This document shows positions 53,163-61,082 of a stretch of DNA of 64,000 bases, piece after piece. Source of the stretch: Urbifossiella sp046350095 (GTDB lineage Bacteria > Planctomycetota > Planctomycetia > Gemmatales > Gemmataceae). Below the pieces are notes generated by a model. That model saw only the letters and a program-made list of their open reading frames with translations. It had not been told where the DNA came from and made no database searches. Positions within the stretch are counted from its first letter, which is position 1, and every line of letters begins with the position of its first letter. The stretch spans positions 124,001 to 188,000 of the forward strand of contig JAXMBA010000002.1 in assembly GCA_046350095.1 (NCBI GenBank), written 5' to 3'. Both the position numbers and the translations under genes were made by a program.

Positions 53163-54373
53163 TCTTCGCCGACTTCCTCGACGACGCCGGCGACCCGCAC
53201 CGCGCCGCCTTCGTCCGCACCCAGGTCGAACTCGCCCGCGCCCCCGACTACCACCCGCTCTGGGCCAAGTGCCGCCACCTCGACCCCGACGTGTTCCGCG
53301 GCTGGGGCATGGCCCACACCCTCCCCAAGCCCCTCCCCGACGGCCTCACCTGGCGCACCCACCAGTTCCGCCGCGGCTTCCCCTGGCTCGTCGGCGCCCT
53401 GTCCGCCGAGGCCGTCGCTGGCGGCGGTGACAGACTGCTGTCACTCGCCCCCGTGCAGGCCGTCGCCTTCGACGACCGCGCCCGGCCCGACCTGCTCGAA
53501 CTCGCCGGCGCGCCGGTTCTGGCGCGCCTCCACCGGCTGGAATTCACCACCTTCCCGCTCGACGCCGACGACCTACGGCCGCTCGCCCGCTCGCCGCACG
53601 CCGTGAACCTCGAAGAGCTGGCGTTCGAGCACCAGGGGGTCAGCCCCGGCGGGCTGGCGCTTTTGGCCGCGTCCGACCTGTTCCCCCGGCTGCGGGCGCT
53701 GACGCTGCACAACAACGCCTTGCCGCCGGCGCTGCTCGTGGACGCGCTCGCCGCGGCCGACCGGCCGGGGCAGTTGCGGCACCTCGACCTGTCGCTCGCC
53801 GACCTCCCCGCGGCCGACGCGGCGCACCTGTTCGCGCTGCCGCTGATGGCCGCCGTCGAGCACCTCGACCTGAGCGAGAACAAGGGGCTGAAGACCGACG
53901 GCGTGGCGGCGTTGGTCGAGAGCGGCGTCGTGAAGCGGCTCGAGGTGCTGGAGCTGGCGGGGACGCTGCCGGGCGTGCCGGGGGTGAAGGCGCTCACCTC
54001 GACGGGCGGGTTCGCCGGCGTCCGGCGGCTCGACCTGTCGGACAACCGGCTGGGGCCGAGCGCGGTGCGGGTGCTGGCCGAGAGCCGGAACGCCCGCGGC
54101 CTGCGCGTGCTGGACCTGTCGGGGAACCCGGTGGAGGACCGCGGCGCCGAGGCGCTGGCGGCGAGTCGTCACCTCGCGGGGCTGGTGGAGCTGAACCTGA
54201 AGGACTGCGGCATCACCGACGCGGGGGCGCTCGCGCTGGCGGATTCGCCGCACCTCGGCGAACTGGTACGGCTGGAACTGCGCGACCGGGGCGCGGCGGC
54301 GCGGCCGCTTGGGGCGGCGGCGCGGGACGCGCTACGCGGGCGGTTCGGGCGGGCGGTGTCGTACAACGAGTGA
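53096..54373 (+). CDS. TIGR02996 domain leucine-rich-repeat protein
   Basis: The 425-aa protein begins with the TIGR02996 repeat-companion domain (LLAAVCDRPDDDTPRLVFADFLDDAGDP, RAAFVRTQVELA), a ~45-residue module found almost only in planctomycetes. After a ~90-residue linker come about nine leucine-rich repeats of the ribonuclease-inhibitor type, such as LRHLDLSLADLPAADAAHL, VRRLDLSDNRLGPSAVRVLAES and LRVLDLSGNPVEDRGAEALAAS. No signal peptide is present, so it is likely cytoplasmic and used for protein binding. The partner is unknown. Its 5' end and promoter are duplicated 1645 bases upstream. Confidence 0.92.
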   Translation: MTDHAALLAAVCDRPDDDTPRLVFADFLDDAGDPHRAAFVRTQVELARAPDYHPLWAKCRHLDPDVFRGWGMAHTLPKPLPDGLTWRTHQFRRGFPWLVGALSAEAVAGGGDRLLSLAPVQAVAFDDRARPDLLELAGAPVLARLHRLEFTTFPLDADDLRPLARSPHAVNLEELAFEHQGVSPGGLALLAASDLFPRLRALTLHNNALPPALLVDALAAADRPGQLRHLDLSLADLPAADAAHLFALPLMAAVEHLDLSENKGLKTDGVAALVESGVVKRLEVLELAGTLPGVPGVKALTSTGGFAGVRRLDLSDNRLGPSAVRVLAESRNARGLRVLDLSGNPVEDRGAEALAASRHLAGLVELNLKDCGITDAGALALADSPHLGELVRLELRDRGAAARPLGAAARDALRGRFGRAVSYNE

Positions 54374-54450
54374 GACTGTGGGGGCGAAGGACTGTGGGGA
54401 GCGGACGCCCCCTCCCCCGCCGGTCCCACAGTCCCACAGTCCCACAGTCC
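54374..54450. repeat. Intergenic repeat of ACTGTGGG / CCCACAGT words
   Basis: The left side has GACTGTGGG and GGACTGTGGGG (54374-54399). The right side has three tandem CCCACAGT words (54425-54450), the reverse complement. It starts at the stop of the LRR gene and ends 6 bases before the bestrophin ATG. Confidence 0.78.
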
Positions 54451-54456
54451 CGAACA

Positions 54457-55320
54457 ATGCCCGAACCCTACCGCAACATCTACTCCTGGGTGTGGCCGGC
54501 CGCGGTGCTGCGCCGGCTTCAGCGCATCCTCGTCCTCACCACCGCGTACACCGCCGCCGTGTACTTCCTGTACCCCTCCGACCACGACATGCAGGGCGGG
54601 TGGCTGGCGGCCACCAGCCTCATCAACAGCCTCGTACTCGGCGCCCTCGTCGGGTTCCGCACGAAGGCCGCCTACGACCGCTGGTGGGAAGGGCGCTGCC
54701 TGTGGGGCGAGCTGACGAACCACAGCCGCAACCTGTGCCTGAAGGCGGTCCGCCTCGCCGACCCGCCCGCCGCCGACCGGCGCGTGCTGTTCGACCTCGT
54801 CGCCGGCTTCCCGTTCGCGCTCATGCGGCACCTGCGGGAGGGGGTAAAGCTCCAGGAGGTGCCCGGGTTCGAGACGGACGCCGCGACGCCGGCGCACGTG
54901 CCCGCGGAACTGGCCGGGCGCGTCCTGGCGTTGATCCGCCGGTGGAAGGCCGAGGGGCGGATCGACGGGTTCGGCCAGCTGGCGCTCGACCCGCACGCGA
55001 CCGCCTACATGAACGTGTGCGGGGCGTGCGAGAAGGTGCGGAACACGCCGCTGCCGGGGACGTTCCTGGCGCTCCTGCGGCACGGGCTGCTGTTCAGCTT
55101 CTTGCTGCTGCCGTGGCACCTGGTCCACGTGTTGGGGGCGTGGGCGATGCTGGTTCAAGCGGTGATCGTGTACTTCCTGCTCGGGATCGAGCTGACCGCG
55201 GAGGAGGTGGAACAGCCGTTCGCGTACGACCCGGACGACCTGCCGCTGGAGCAGTTCTGCGCCACCGTGCGGACGAACGCCGCCGAGATCCTGGGCGTGG
55301 GGGCGTCGGGTGCCGCGTAG
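54457..55320 (+). CDS. Bestrophin family anion-channel protein
   Basis: The 287-aa protein matches bacterial bestrophins (formerly UPF0187), pentameric channels for anions or, in some bacteria, cations. Blocks are SLINSLVLGALVGFRTKAAYDRWWEGRCLWGELTNHSRNL in the first half, with the conserved YDRWWE and N-SR. LLLPWHLVHVLGAWAMLVQAVIVYFLLGIE and the C-terminal PFAYDPDDLPLEQFCATV, the acidic cytoplasmic ring, follow. About four spans are predicted. The start at 54457 was chosen because an upstream in-frame stretch lies in the repeat. Confidence 0.9.
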   Translation: MPEPYRNIYSWVWPAAVLRRLQRILVLTTAYTAAVYFLYPSDHDMQGGWLAATSLINSLVLGALVGFRTKAAYDRWWEGRCLWGELTNHSRNLCLKAVRLADPPAADRRVLFDLVAGFPFALMRHLREGVKLQEVPGFETDAATPAHVPAELAGRVLALIRRWKAEGRIDGFGQLALDPHATAYMNVCGACEKVRNTPLPGTFLALLRHGLLFSFLLLPWHLVHVLGAWAMLVQAVIVYFLLGIELTAEEVEQPFAYDPDDLPLEQFCATVRTNAAEILGVGASGAA

Positions 55321-55352
55321 TGCCCGTGCGGCGGGCGGTGCGTGACCGCCGG

Positions 55353-57092
55353 TCACCCCGGCTTACCTGCGGCTCGCGGCGCCCGAAGCGCCTCCAGCGC
55401 CGGGGGCAGCCGCACCCCGTTGGCCGCGTCGCGGGTCAGCGCCTCCGCCACCGCGTGCGCCAGGTCCGGGTGCCGGTACAAGAAGCCCTGCGTCCACACC
55501 ACTGCCGGCGGCGGGCTTCCCTTGTCCGCCTTCGCCTTCGCCACGCCGGCCGGGATCGGCAGCGCCAGTGCCGCCTGGAACGCGGCCGTCGACTCCTTCG
55601 CCGCGTCCGGGTGCTTCGGGTCGCCGTCGCGGTACGCCAGCACCACGCCGCGTCCGAGTTTCCCCGCCAGCTTCGCCTCGGCCGTCGCCACCGGCAGCAC
55701 GAACGGCGCCTTCTCCAGTTGTTCGAACCGCGCGTCGGCGTCGTCCAGGCGGCCTTCGCGGAGGGACAGGAGCGCCAGTTCGATCGCGGCCGCGTTCCAC
55801 TCGTCCGGCGGCGTCTTGCGGCGGTCGAGCGCCACAACCAGTTCGCGCTCCCGGGCGGTGGTGATCCGCTCGAGCGGCCGCACGTCGGGCAATCCCACCA
55901 GCGGCGGCGGCATAGGCCGGGTCGGCGGCACCGGCGGCGGGTGAAGGACGGCGTACCCTGCCGCCCCGCCTGCCGCCGCGAGCGCCGCCAGGAGCCCCGC
56001 CGCCACCCACCGGCCCCACCGTACCGGCGGCGCGACCGGTACCACCCCGGAGAAGCCGAGTGTCGCCGCCGACCCGCTCACCGTGCCCGACAGCGTCAAC
56101 GCCGTCGGCTGGGGGCCGGACGGCGTCGGCGTCAGCGGCGCCCCCGGCGGCCGCGCCGGCAGGCCGACCGCGAGACCTTCCTTCACCCGCGCCAGGTCGC
56201 GAAGCACCTCGCGGGCCGACTGGTAGCGGTCGCCCGGCTCCTTCGCCATGAGTTTGTGGACGAGGCCGCACAGGTCCGCCGGCAGGTCGGGGCGCAGCCC
56301 GGCGAGCGGCAGCGGGCGGTCGGTGACGTGCTTCAGCGCCACCTCGACGGCCGTGCTGCCGCGGAACGGCGGCTCGCCGGCGAGCAGGTGGTACGCGGTG
56401 ACGCCGAACGAGTACAGGTCGCTGCGGTGATCGACGGCCTTCCCCTGAGCCTGCTCCGGCGACAGGTACAGCGGCGTGCCGAGGGTGACGCCCGACTGCG
56501 TGAGGTTGAGCGCCTCGCCCGGCGCGAAGAACCGCGACAGGCCGAAGTCCGTCACCTTCACCTCGACGCGCTTCGTGACGAGGATGTTCTCCGGCTTGAT
56601 GTCGCGGTGGACGAGCCCCTGCTCGTGGGCGCGGGCCAGCGCCGTGGCGATCTGCCGCATCATGCTGAGAGCCACGGCCAGTTCGGGCGGCCCCTTCCGC
56701 GCGAGGTACTCGCGGAGGTTGCGCCCCTCGACGTACTCCAGCGCCATGTAGCGGAGGCCGTCGTGCTCGCCGAACTCGTAGACCTGGACGATGTTGGGGT
56801 GGTTCAGCTTGGCGACGGCGTGCGCCTCGGCCTCGAAGCGCTTGAGCGCGGTGGGGTTCTTGGTGAGGTCGGCCTTGAGGAGCTTGAGCGCGACGGGCCG
56901 TTTGAGCGACAACTGGCGGGCGAGGTAGACCTGCCCCATGCCGCCGCTGCCGATGCGGCGCACGACCTGGAAGCCGCCGAGGGTGCGGCCGGACAGGTCG
57001 GCGGGCTCGGCGGCGCGGGTGGCGTCGGGCGGCAGGGTGTGGTCGGACGGGGCATCCGGCATCGGTTCCGGCTCCGGCGGCCGGGTCATCAT
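55353..57092 (-). CDS. Ser/Thr protein kinase with one transmembrane span
   Basis: The 579-aa protein has a complete kinase domain at about residues 40-300: IGSGGMGQVY, VALKLL, HRDIKPENILV, VTDFGLSRFF with canonical DFG, and YLSPEQAQG. A Pro/Thr-rich linker leads to one span at about residue 375 (WVAAGLLAALAAAGGAAGYAVL), followed by ~190 residues outside. These contain ARERELVVALDRRK and ALLSLREGRLDDADARFEQLE, a helical TPR-like layout. So the sensor side may bind a protein or peptide. It is divergent from the DoxX gene with 88 bp between. Target unknown. Confidence 0.92.
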   Translation of the reverse strand: MMTRPPEPEPMPDAPSDHTLPPDATRAAEPADLSGRTLGGFQVVRRIGSGGMGQVYLARQLSLKRPVALKLLKADLTKNPTALKRFEAEAHAVAKLNHPNIVQVYEFGEHDGLRYMALEYVEGRNLREYLARKGPPELAVALSMMRQIATALARAHEQGLVHRDIKPENILVTKRVEVKVTDFGLSRFFAPGEALNLTQSGVTLGTPLYLSPEQAQGKAVDHRSDLYSFGVTAYHLLAGEPPFRGSTAVEVALKHVTDRPLPLAGLRPDLPADLCGLVHKLMAKEPGDRYQSAREVLRDLARVKEGLAVGLPARPPGAPLTPTPSGPQPTALTLSGTVSGSAATLGFSGVVPVAPPVRWGRWVAAGLLAALAAAGGAAGYAVLHPPPVPPTRPMPPPLVGLPDVRPLERITTARERELVVALDRRKTPPDEWNAAAIELALLSLREGRLDDADARFEQLEKAPFVLPVATAEAKLAGKLGRGVVLAYRDGDPKHPDAAKESTAAFQAALALPIPAGVAKAKADKGSPPPAVVWTQGFLYRHPDLAHAVAEALTRDAANGVRLPPALEALRAPRAAGKPG

Positions 57093-57180
57093 ACCCTGCC
57101 GGCCGGGCCGCGGCGGCGCTGAAGTTGACCAAGCCCCGGGCTTCGGCTATTCGCCCGGCCCAACCGGAGGGCCTCGGCTG

Positions 57181-57879
57181 ATGCGCACGATCGCGTACTG
57201 GGTGACGACGGCGCTCCTCGCGCTGGGCTACCTGGCTGGTGGGTTCGGCGACCTGGTGCAGCCGGCCGGCTTCGACGAGGAGACCGCGAAGCTCGGCTAC
57301 CCGTCCACGTTTTTCCGCATCCTGGGCTTCTGGAAGCTGGCGGGGGCGGTGGTGATCCTTCTACCGGGCCTGCCGCGGGCGAAGGAGTGGGCGTACGCCG
57401 GGTTCGTGATCAACCTGACGGGCGCGCTCGTGGCCCACGCCTCGATCGGCGACCCGCCGGGGGAGTCGGTCCCCGCGGCGGTGTTGCTGGCGTTCGTGGT
57501 GGCGTCGTGGGCGCTGCGCCCGGCGTCGCGGCGCCGTGCGTGTAGCGGAAAAACCTCCCGAGCTGGGTCAGAACGCCGCGCGGTACACGCCTTCGATCTC
57601 GGCGGCGGACTGCGGCGTCCGCGGGTTCACGCGCATCAGCCGCTTGATGGCGAACGCCTTTTCCGCGAAGCCCGGCAGCATCGCCTCCGTCACGCCGATG
57701 TCACGCAGCCGCGTCGGGATGCCGATGTCCTCGCGCAGCTTCGCCACCATCGCCACCGCCCGCACCGCCGCGTCCTCGTCCGACTCGACGTCGTCCGGGG
57801 CACCCAGCAGCGCTGGCAGCTTCGCCAGCGTCCGCACCGCCGCGGGCCGGTTGAACTCCATCACGAACGGCAACAGTAG
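57181..57879 (+). CDS. DoxX-like membrane protein with antisense read-through tail
   Basis: Residues 1-120 form a typical four-helix DoxX-like protein: MRTIAYWVTTALLALGYLAGGFGDL, FFRILGFWKLAGAVVILLPGLP, EWAYAGFVINLTGALVAHASIGD and VPAAVLLAFVVASWALRP. Such proteins usually end there. Here the frame stays open for another ~110 codons across the end of the convergent alcohol dehydrogenase gene, giving Arg/His-rich sequence with no family character. A TAG occurs in another frame at 57542-57544, so a single-base indel near 57530 would restore a normal end. The N-terminal part is reliable; the tail is probably spurious or a recent extension. Confidence 0.65.
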   Translation: MRTIAYWVTTALLALGYLAGGFGDLVQPAGFDEETAKLGYPSTFFRILGFWKLAGAVVILLPGLPRAKEWAYAGFVINLTGALVAHASIGDPPGESVPAAVLLAFVVASWALRPASRRRACSGKTSRAGSERRAVHAFDLGGGLRRPRVHAHQPLDGERLFREARQHRLRHADVTQPRRDADVLAQLRHHRHRPHRRVLVRLDVVRGTQQRWQLRQRPHRRGPVELHHERQQ

Positions 57880-58773
57880 CCCGTTGCCGGCGCCGTGCGA
57901 CACGTGGACGGCGCCGCCCACCGGGTACTCCATCGCGTGGACCAGCGCCACCCCCGCGTTCGAGAACGCCAGCCCGCCGAGCGTGCCGGCCAGAGCCATG
58001 CCGTCGCGCGCCTCCAGGTCGTCGCCGTTGGCCACTGCCCGCCGCAGGTACTTACCGACCAGCGTGATCGCCTCCTTCGCCATCACGTCGGCCATCGGGT
58101 TCTTCCCCTGGTACACCGTCTTCTCGCCGCTCGGCAGCGGGAACAGGTCGTTGTCGATCGCGGTGAACGCCTCGATGGCGTGCGTCAGCGCGTCGATGCC
58201 GCTGTCGGCCGTGACCTTCGGCGGGCACGACGCGCTCAGGAGTGGGTCCACGACCGCCGCGTCGGGCCGCAGGAACGGGCTGAGGCAGCTCACCTTGATC
58301 TGCCGCGCCGTGTCGCCGAACACGGCCGCGGCCGACACCTCCGAGCCGGTGCCCGCCGTGGTCGGGACGCCGATCGTGGGCAGCACCGGGCCGGGGACGC
58401 GGCAGTCGCCGGTATAGTCGAGCGGGTCGCCTCCATGCGCCAGCACCAGCGACACCAGCTTCGCGACGTCCATGTTCGACCCCCCGCCGAGGCCGAGGAC
58501 CACGGCCGGCGCGGCCGCCCTCGCCTTCGCCGCCGCGGCCCGCACGACCTCCACCGCCGGCTCCGGCTTCTCGACCAGGAACGTGTCCACCATCATCCCC
58601 GCGGCGAGAATCGGCTTGACCACGGTGTCGAGGGTGCCGACCTTTTGGAGGGTGGGGTCGGCGACGACGAACACGCGGCCGGCGCCCAGGCCGCGGGCGA
58701 CGTCGGGGAGGTGCCCGGCCGCGCCGCGGCCGAAGAGGAGGCTGCCGGCCGACTGGAAGGACCAGGTTCTCAT
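57568..58773 (-). CDS. Iron-containing alcohol dehydrogenase
   Basis: The 401-aa protein is a group III (Fe-dependent) NAD(P)-linked alcohol dehydrogenase. The Rossmann part has VVLGLGGGSNMDVAKL with the nucleotide-binding GGGS-x2-D-x2-K. The family's second signature is IGVPTTAGTGSEVS. Metal ligands are provided by DALTHAIEAF and by HAMEYPVGGAVHVSHGAGNGLLLP. The substrate alcohol is not predictable; neighbours give no pathway. Its start codon is 4 bases from the arm of a 28-bp inverted repeat shared with the divergent mogA gene. Its 3' end is overlapped by the DoxX reading frame. Confidence 0.94.
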   Translation of the reverse strand: MRTWSFQSAGSLLFGRGAAGHLPDVARGLGAGRVFVVADPTLQKVGTLDTVVKPILAAGMMVDTFLVEKPEPAVEVVRAAAAKARAAAPAVVLGLGGGSNMDVAKLVSLVLAHGGDPLDYTGDCRVPGPVLPTIGVPTTAGTGSEVSAAAVFGDTARQIKVSCLSPFLRPDAAVVDPLLSASCPPKVTADSGIDALTHAIEAFTAIDNDLFPLPSGEKTVYQGKNPMADVMAKEAITLVGKYLRRAVANGDDLEARDGMALAGTLGGLAFSNAGVALVHAMEYPVGGAVHVSHGAGNGLLLPFVMEFNRPAAVRTLAKLPALLGAPDDVESDEDAAVRAVAMVAKLREDIGIPTRLRDIGVTEAMLPGFAEKAFAIKRLMRVNPRTPQSAAEIEGVYRAAF

Positions 58774-58777
58774 CGGG

Positions 58778-58896
58778 AGGATTCGGGATTCAGGATTCGG
58801 GATTCAGGGCGAACCGCCCCGCGGGTGGGGCTAGTATACCGGGAGCCGGGTCGCATTCGGCTCCGCCCGAATCCTGAATCCTGAATCCCGAATCCT
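58778..58896. repeat. 28-bp inverted repeat spanning a divergent promoter
   Basis: Arms 58778-58805 and 58869-58896 match over 28 bases with one mismatch and consist of GGATTC(G/A)GGATT-like words. The right arm ends exactly one base before the mogA ATG; the left arm begins 4 bases before the dehydrogenase start. Both genes therefore have the same repeated leader and no ribosome site. TAGTATACC lies in the centre (58832-58840). Confidence 0.9.
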
Positions 58897-59427
58897 ATGG
58901 CAATTCGCGTCGGCATCCTCACCGTCTCCGACCGGGCCAGCCGCGGCGAGTACGAGGACCGCGGCGGCCCCGCTATCTTCGACGCCCTCGCCGAGATGCT
59001 GTCGTGCAAGTGGGAGCCGGTCCGCCGCGTCGTGGCGGACGAGCAGCACATCATCGAGCTGAACCTGACCGAGCTGTGCGACCAGGAGGGCTGCGCGCTG
59101 GTGGTGACGACCGGCGGCACCGGCCCGGCCCCGCGGGACGTGACGCCCGAGGCTACCGAGGCGGTGTGCGAGAAGCTGATGCCGGGTTTCGGCGAACTCA
59201 TGCGGGCGGTGTCGCTGCGGAGCGTGCCGACGGCGATCCTGTCGCGGCAGACGGCGGGGATTCGCGGCAAGACGCTGATCGTGAACCTGCCGGGGAAGCC
59301 GGCGGCGATCCGCGAGTGCCTCCTGGCGGTGATGCCGGCGGTGCCGTACTGCGTGGACCTGGTCGGCGGGGCGTACCTGACGACGAACGAGGCGGTGGTG
59401 AAGGCGTTCCGCCCGAAGGGGGCGTGA
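58897..59427 (+). CDS. mog: Molybdopterin adenylyltransferase
   Basis: MogA activates molybdopterin with AMP before molybdate insertion. The 176-aa protein has VGILTVSDRASRGEYEDRGGP at the start, LVVTTGGTGPAPRDVTPEAT in the middle (molybdopterin-binding TGGTG) and LSRQTAGIRGKTLIVNLPGKPAAIRE, all diagnostic of MogA/MoaB. The RDVTPEAT loop favours MogA. It would supply cofactor to enzymes such as the sulfite-oxidase-like protein at 11998. The leader directly before the ATG is repeat sequence, so initiation may be leaderless. A kinase gene follows after 56 bp. Confidence 0.93.
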   Translation: MAIRVGILTVSDRASRGEYEDRGGPAIFDALAEMLSCKWEPVRRVVADEQHIIELNLTELCDQEGCALVVTTGGTGPAPRDVTPEATEAVCEKLMPGFGELMRAVSLRSVPTAILSRQTAGIRGKTLIVNLPGKPAAIRECLLAVMPAVPYCVDLVGGAYLTTNEAVVKAFRPKGA

Positions 59428-59483
59428 GACGGCCGCGGCGATTCGCCCCCCCACGTCGGGTTCACCCGACCCGGCCGCCCCCG

Positions 59484-61073
59484 ATGACACCGATGACCAC
59501 CCCGAGCGCCGAGCCGACCGTGACCGCGGCGGTCCCACCCGCCGCCACCGCCGCCACCGCCGCCTGGGTCGCCGGGCCGACCGCCGACCCGGGGTTCGAC
59601 GAGGAGCTCCGCCGCCTCCTCCGCTCGCGCCTGCTCCTCGTCCAGGTGCTCACCATCGCCTACGCGGCCCTCCTCCTGGCGATGACGGCCCTCACCCCGG
59701 ACGACTCGCAGGCCCACCGCGACCGGATCGGTGACACGCTCTGGGTCATGCTGGTCCTGGCCGGGGTCGGGGCCGCCGTCGTCGGCCGTGCGCCGCGGAT
59801 GTCGCTCCGGGCGCTGCGGGGCTGGGAACTGTTCCACTTCGGCACCCAGGCCGCCTACTGCGGGCTGTTCCGATACGTGACGCTCGTCCGGGCGACGACC
59901 GAGATGCCTTCGGTCGAGGTCGGGTTCCGGGGCGCCATCACGCTGTTCGGCATCACCACGCTCATCCTCGCCTACGGCGTGCTGATCCCGAACACGCCGC
60001 GGCGGAGCCTCGTGGTCGTACTCGGGCTGGCCGCCGTCCCGTTCCTCGCGCTCGCCGCCGCCGTGGCGGCCAACCCGGTGCTGCGGTGGGAGCACGCCCC
60101 GCCGCTGGCCCTGCAGGCGGCGGCCAACCTGCTGATCCCTGCGGCCATCGCGGTGTTCGCCGCCGCCCGGGCCGACGCCCTGCAACGGCGGGCGTTCGAG
60201 GCCGAGCGGCGGGCCGAGCGGGTCGGCCAGTACGCCCTGAAGCGCAAGCTCGGCGAGGGCGGGATGGGCGAGGTGTGGCTGGCCGAGCACGCGCTGCTCA
60301 AGCGGCCGTGCGCCGTCAAGTTCGTCCGCCCCGAGGCCGCCGCCCACCCGGCCGCCGCCGCCCGGTTCGAGCGCGAGGTGCGTGCCGTGACCGGGCTGTC
60401 GCACGTCAACACGGTTCGCGTCTACGACTACGGCCGGGCCGACGACGGCAGCTTCTACCTCGTTATGGAGTACCTCGACGGCCCGACCCTGGAGGCCCTG
60501 GTTCGCGACGCCGGCCCCCTCCCACCGGGGCGGGCCGTGTACCTCCTGCGGCAGCTGTGCGGGGCGCTGGCGGAGGCGCACGCGGCCGGGCTCGTCCACC
60601 GCGACCTCAAGCCCGGGAACGTCATCGTCGCCGCCCTCGGCGGGGAGCGGGACGTGGCCAAACTCCTCGACTTCGGGCTGGTGCAGGACCTCGCGGCCGA
60701 CCCGGACGCCCGGCTCACGCGGGCCGGCACGGTCATGGGGACGCCGGCGTACATGAGCCCGGAACAGGCGGCCGGCGAGGCGGACGTGGACGCCCGGAGC
60801 GACGTGTACAGCCTGGGGGCGGTGGCGTTTTTCGCTCTCGCCGGGCGGCCACCCTTCCAGGCGAAGGGCCTCGGGCAACTCCTGGCCGCGCACCGCTCAC
60901 AGCCCGCTCCGCCCCTGGCCGACGTGCGGGCGGGCGTGCCGGCCGACCTGGCCGCGGTCGTCGCCCGGTGCCTGGCGAAGGCTCCGGCCGAGCGCTTCCC
61001 GTCGGCTGCCGCGCTGGGTCAGGCGCTGACCTCGTGCGCCTGCGCCGGCTGGTCTCCGGACCGCGCCGGCTGA
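59484..61073 (+). CDS. Ser/Thr protein kinase with N-terminal six-span membrane domain
   Basis: In this 529-aa protein the order is reversed compared with most bacterial kinases. Residues ~45-235 hold six hydrophobic spans, for example LLLVQVLTIAYAALLLAMTAL, GAITLFGITTLILAYGVLI and SLVVVLGLAAVPFLALAAAVA. A short coiled linker (ADALQRRAFEAERRAERVGQ) joins them to the kinase domain at ~245-515: GEGGMGEVWLAEH, CAVKFV, HRDLKPGNVIV, LLDFGLVQD and YMSPEQAAGE. All catalytic residues are present. The membrane part may sense a membrane state or ligand. Start is ATG 59484, or 59493 nine bases later. Convergent with the next gene, 9 bp apart. Confidence 0.9.
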   Translation: MTPMTTPSAEPTVTAAVPPAATAATAAWVAGPTADPGFDEELRRLLRSRLLLVQVLTIAYAALLLAMTALTPDDSQAHRDRIGDTLWVMLVLAGVGAAVVGRAPRMSLRALRGWELFHFGTQAAYCGLFRYVTLVRATTEMPSVEVGFRGAITLFGITTLILAYGVLIPNTPRRSLVVVLGLAAVPFLALAAAVAANPVLRWEHAPPLALQAAANLLIPAAIAVFAAARADALQRRAFEAERRAERVGQYALKRKLGEGGMGEVWLAEHALLKRPCAVKFVRPEAAAHPAAAARFEREVRAVTGLSHVNTVRVYDYGRADDGSFYLVMEYLDGPTLEALVRDAGPLPPGRAVYLLRQLCGALAEAHAAGLVHRDLKPGNVIVAALGGERDVAKLLDFGLVQDLAADPDARLTRAGTVMGTPAYMSPEQAAGEADVDARSDVYSLGAVAFFALAGRPPFQAKGLGQLLAAHRSQPAPPLADVRAGVPADLAAVVARCLAKAPAERFPSAAALGQALTSCACAGWSPDRAG

Positions 61074-61082
61074 CCCGAGTCT

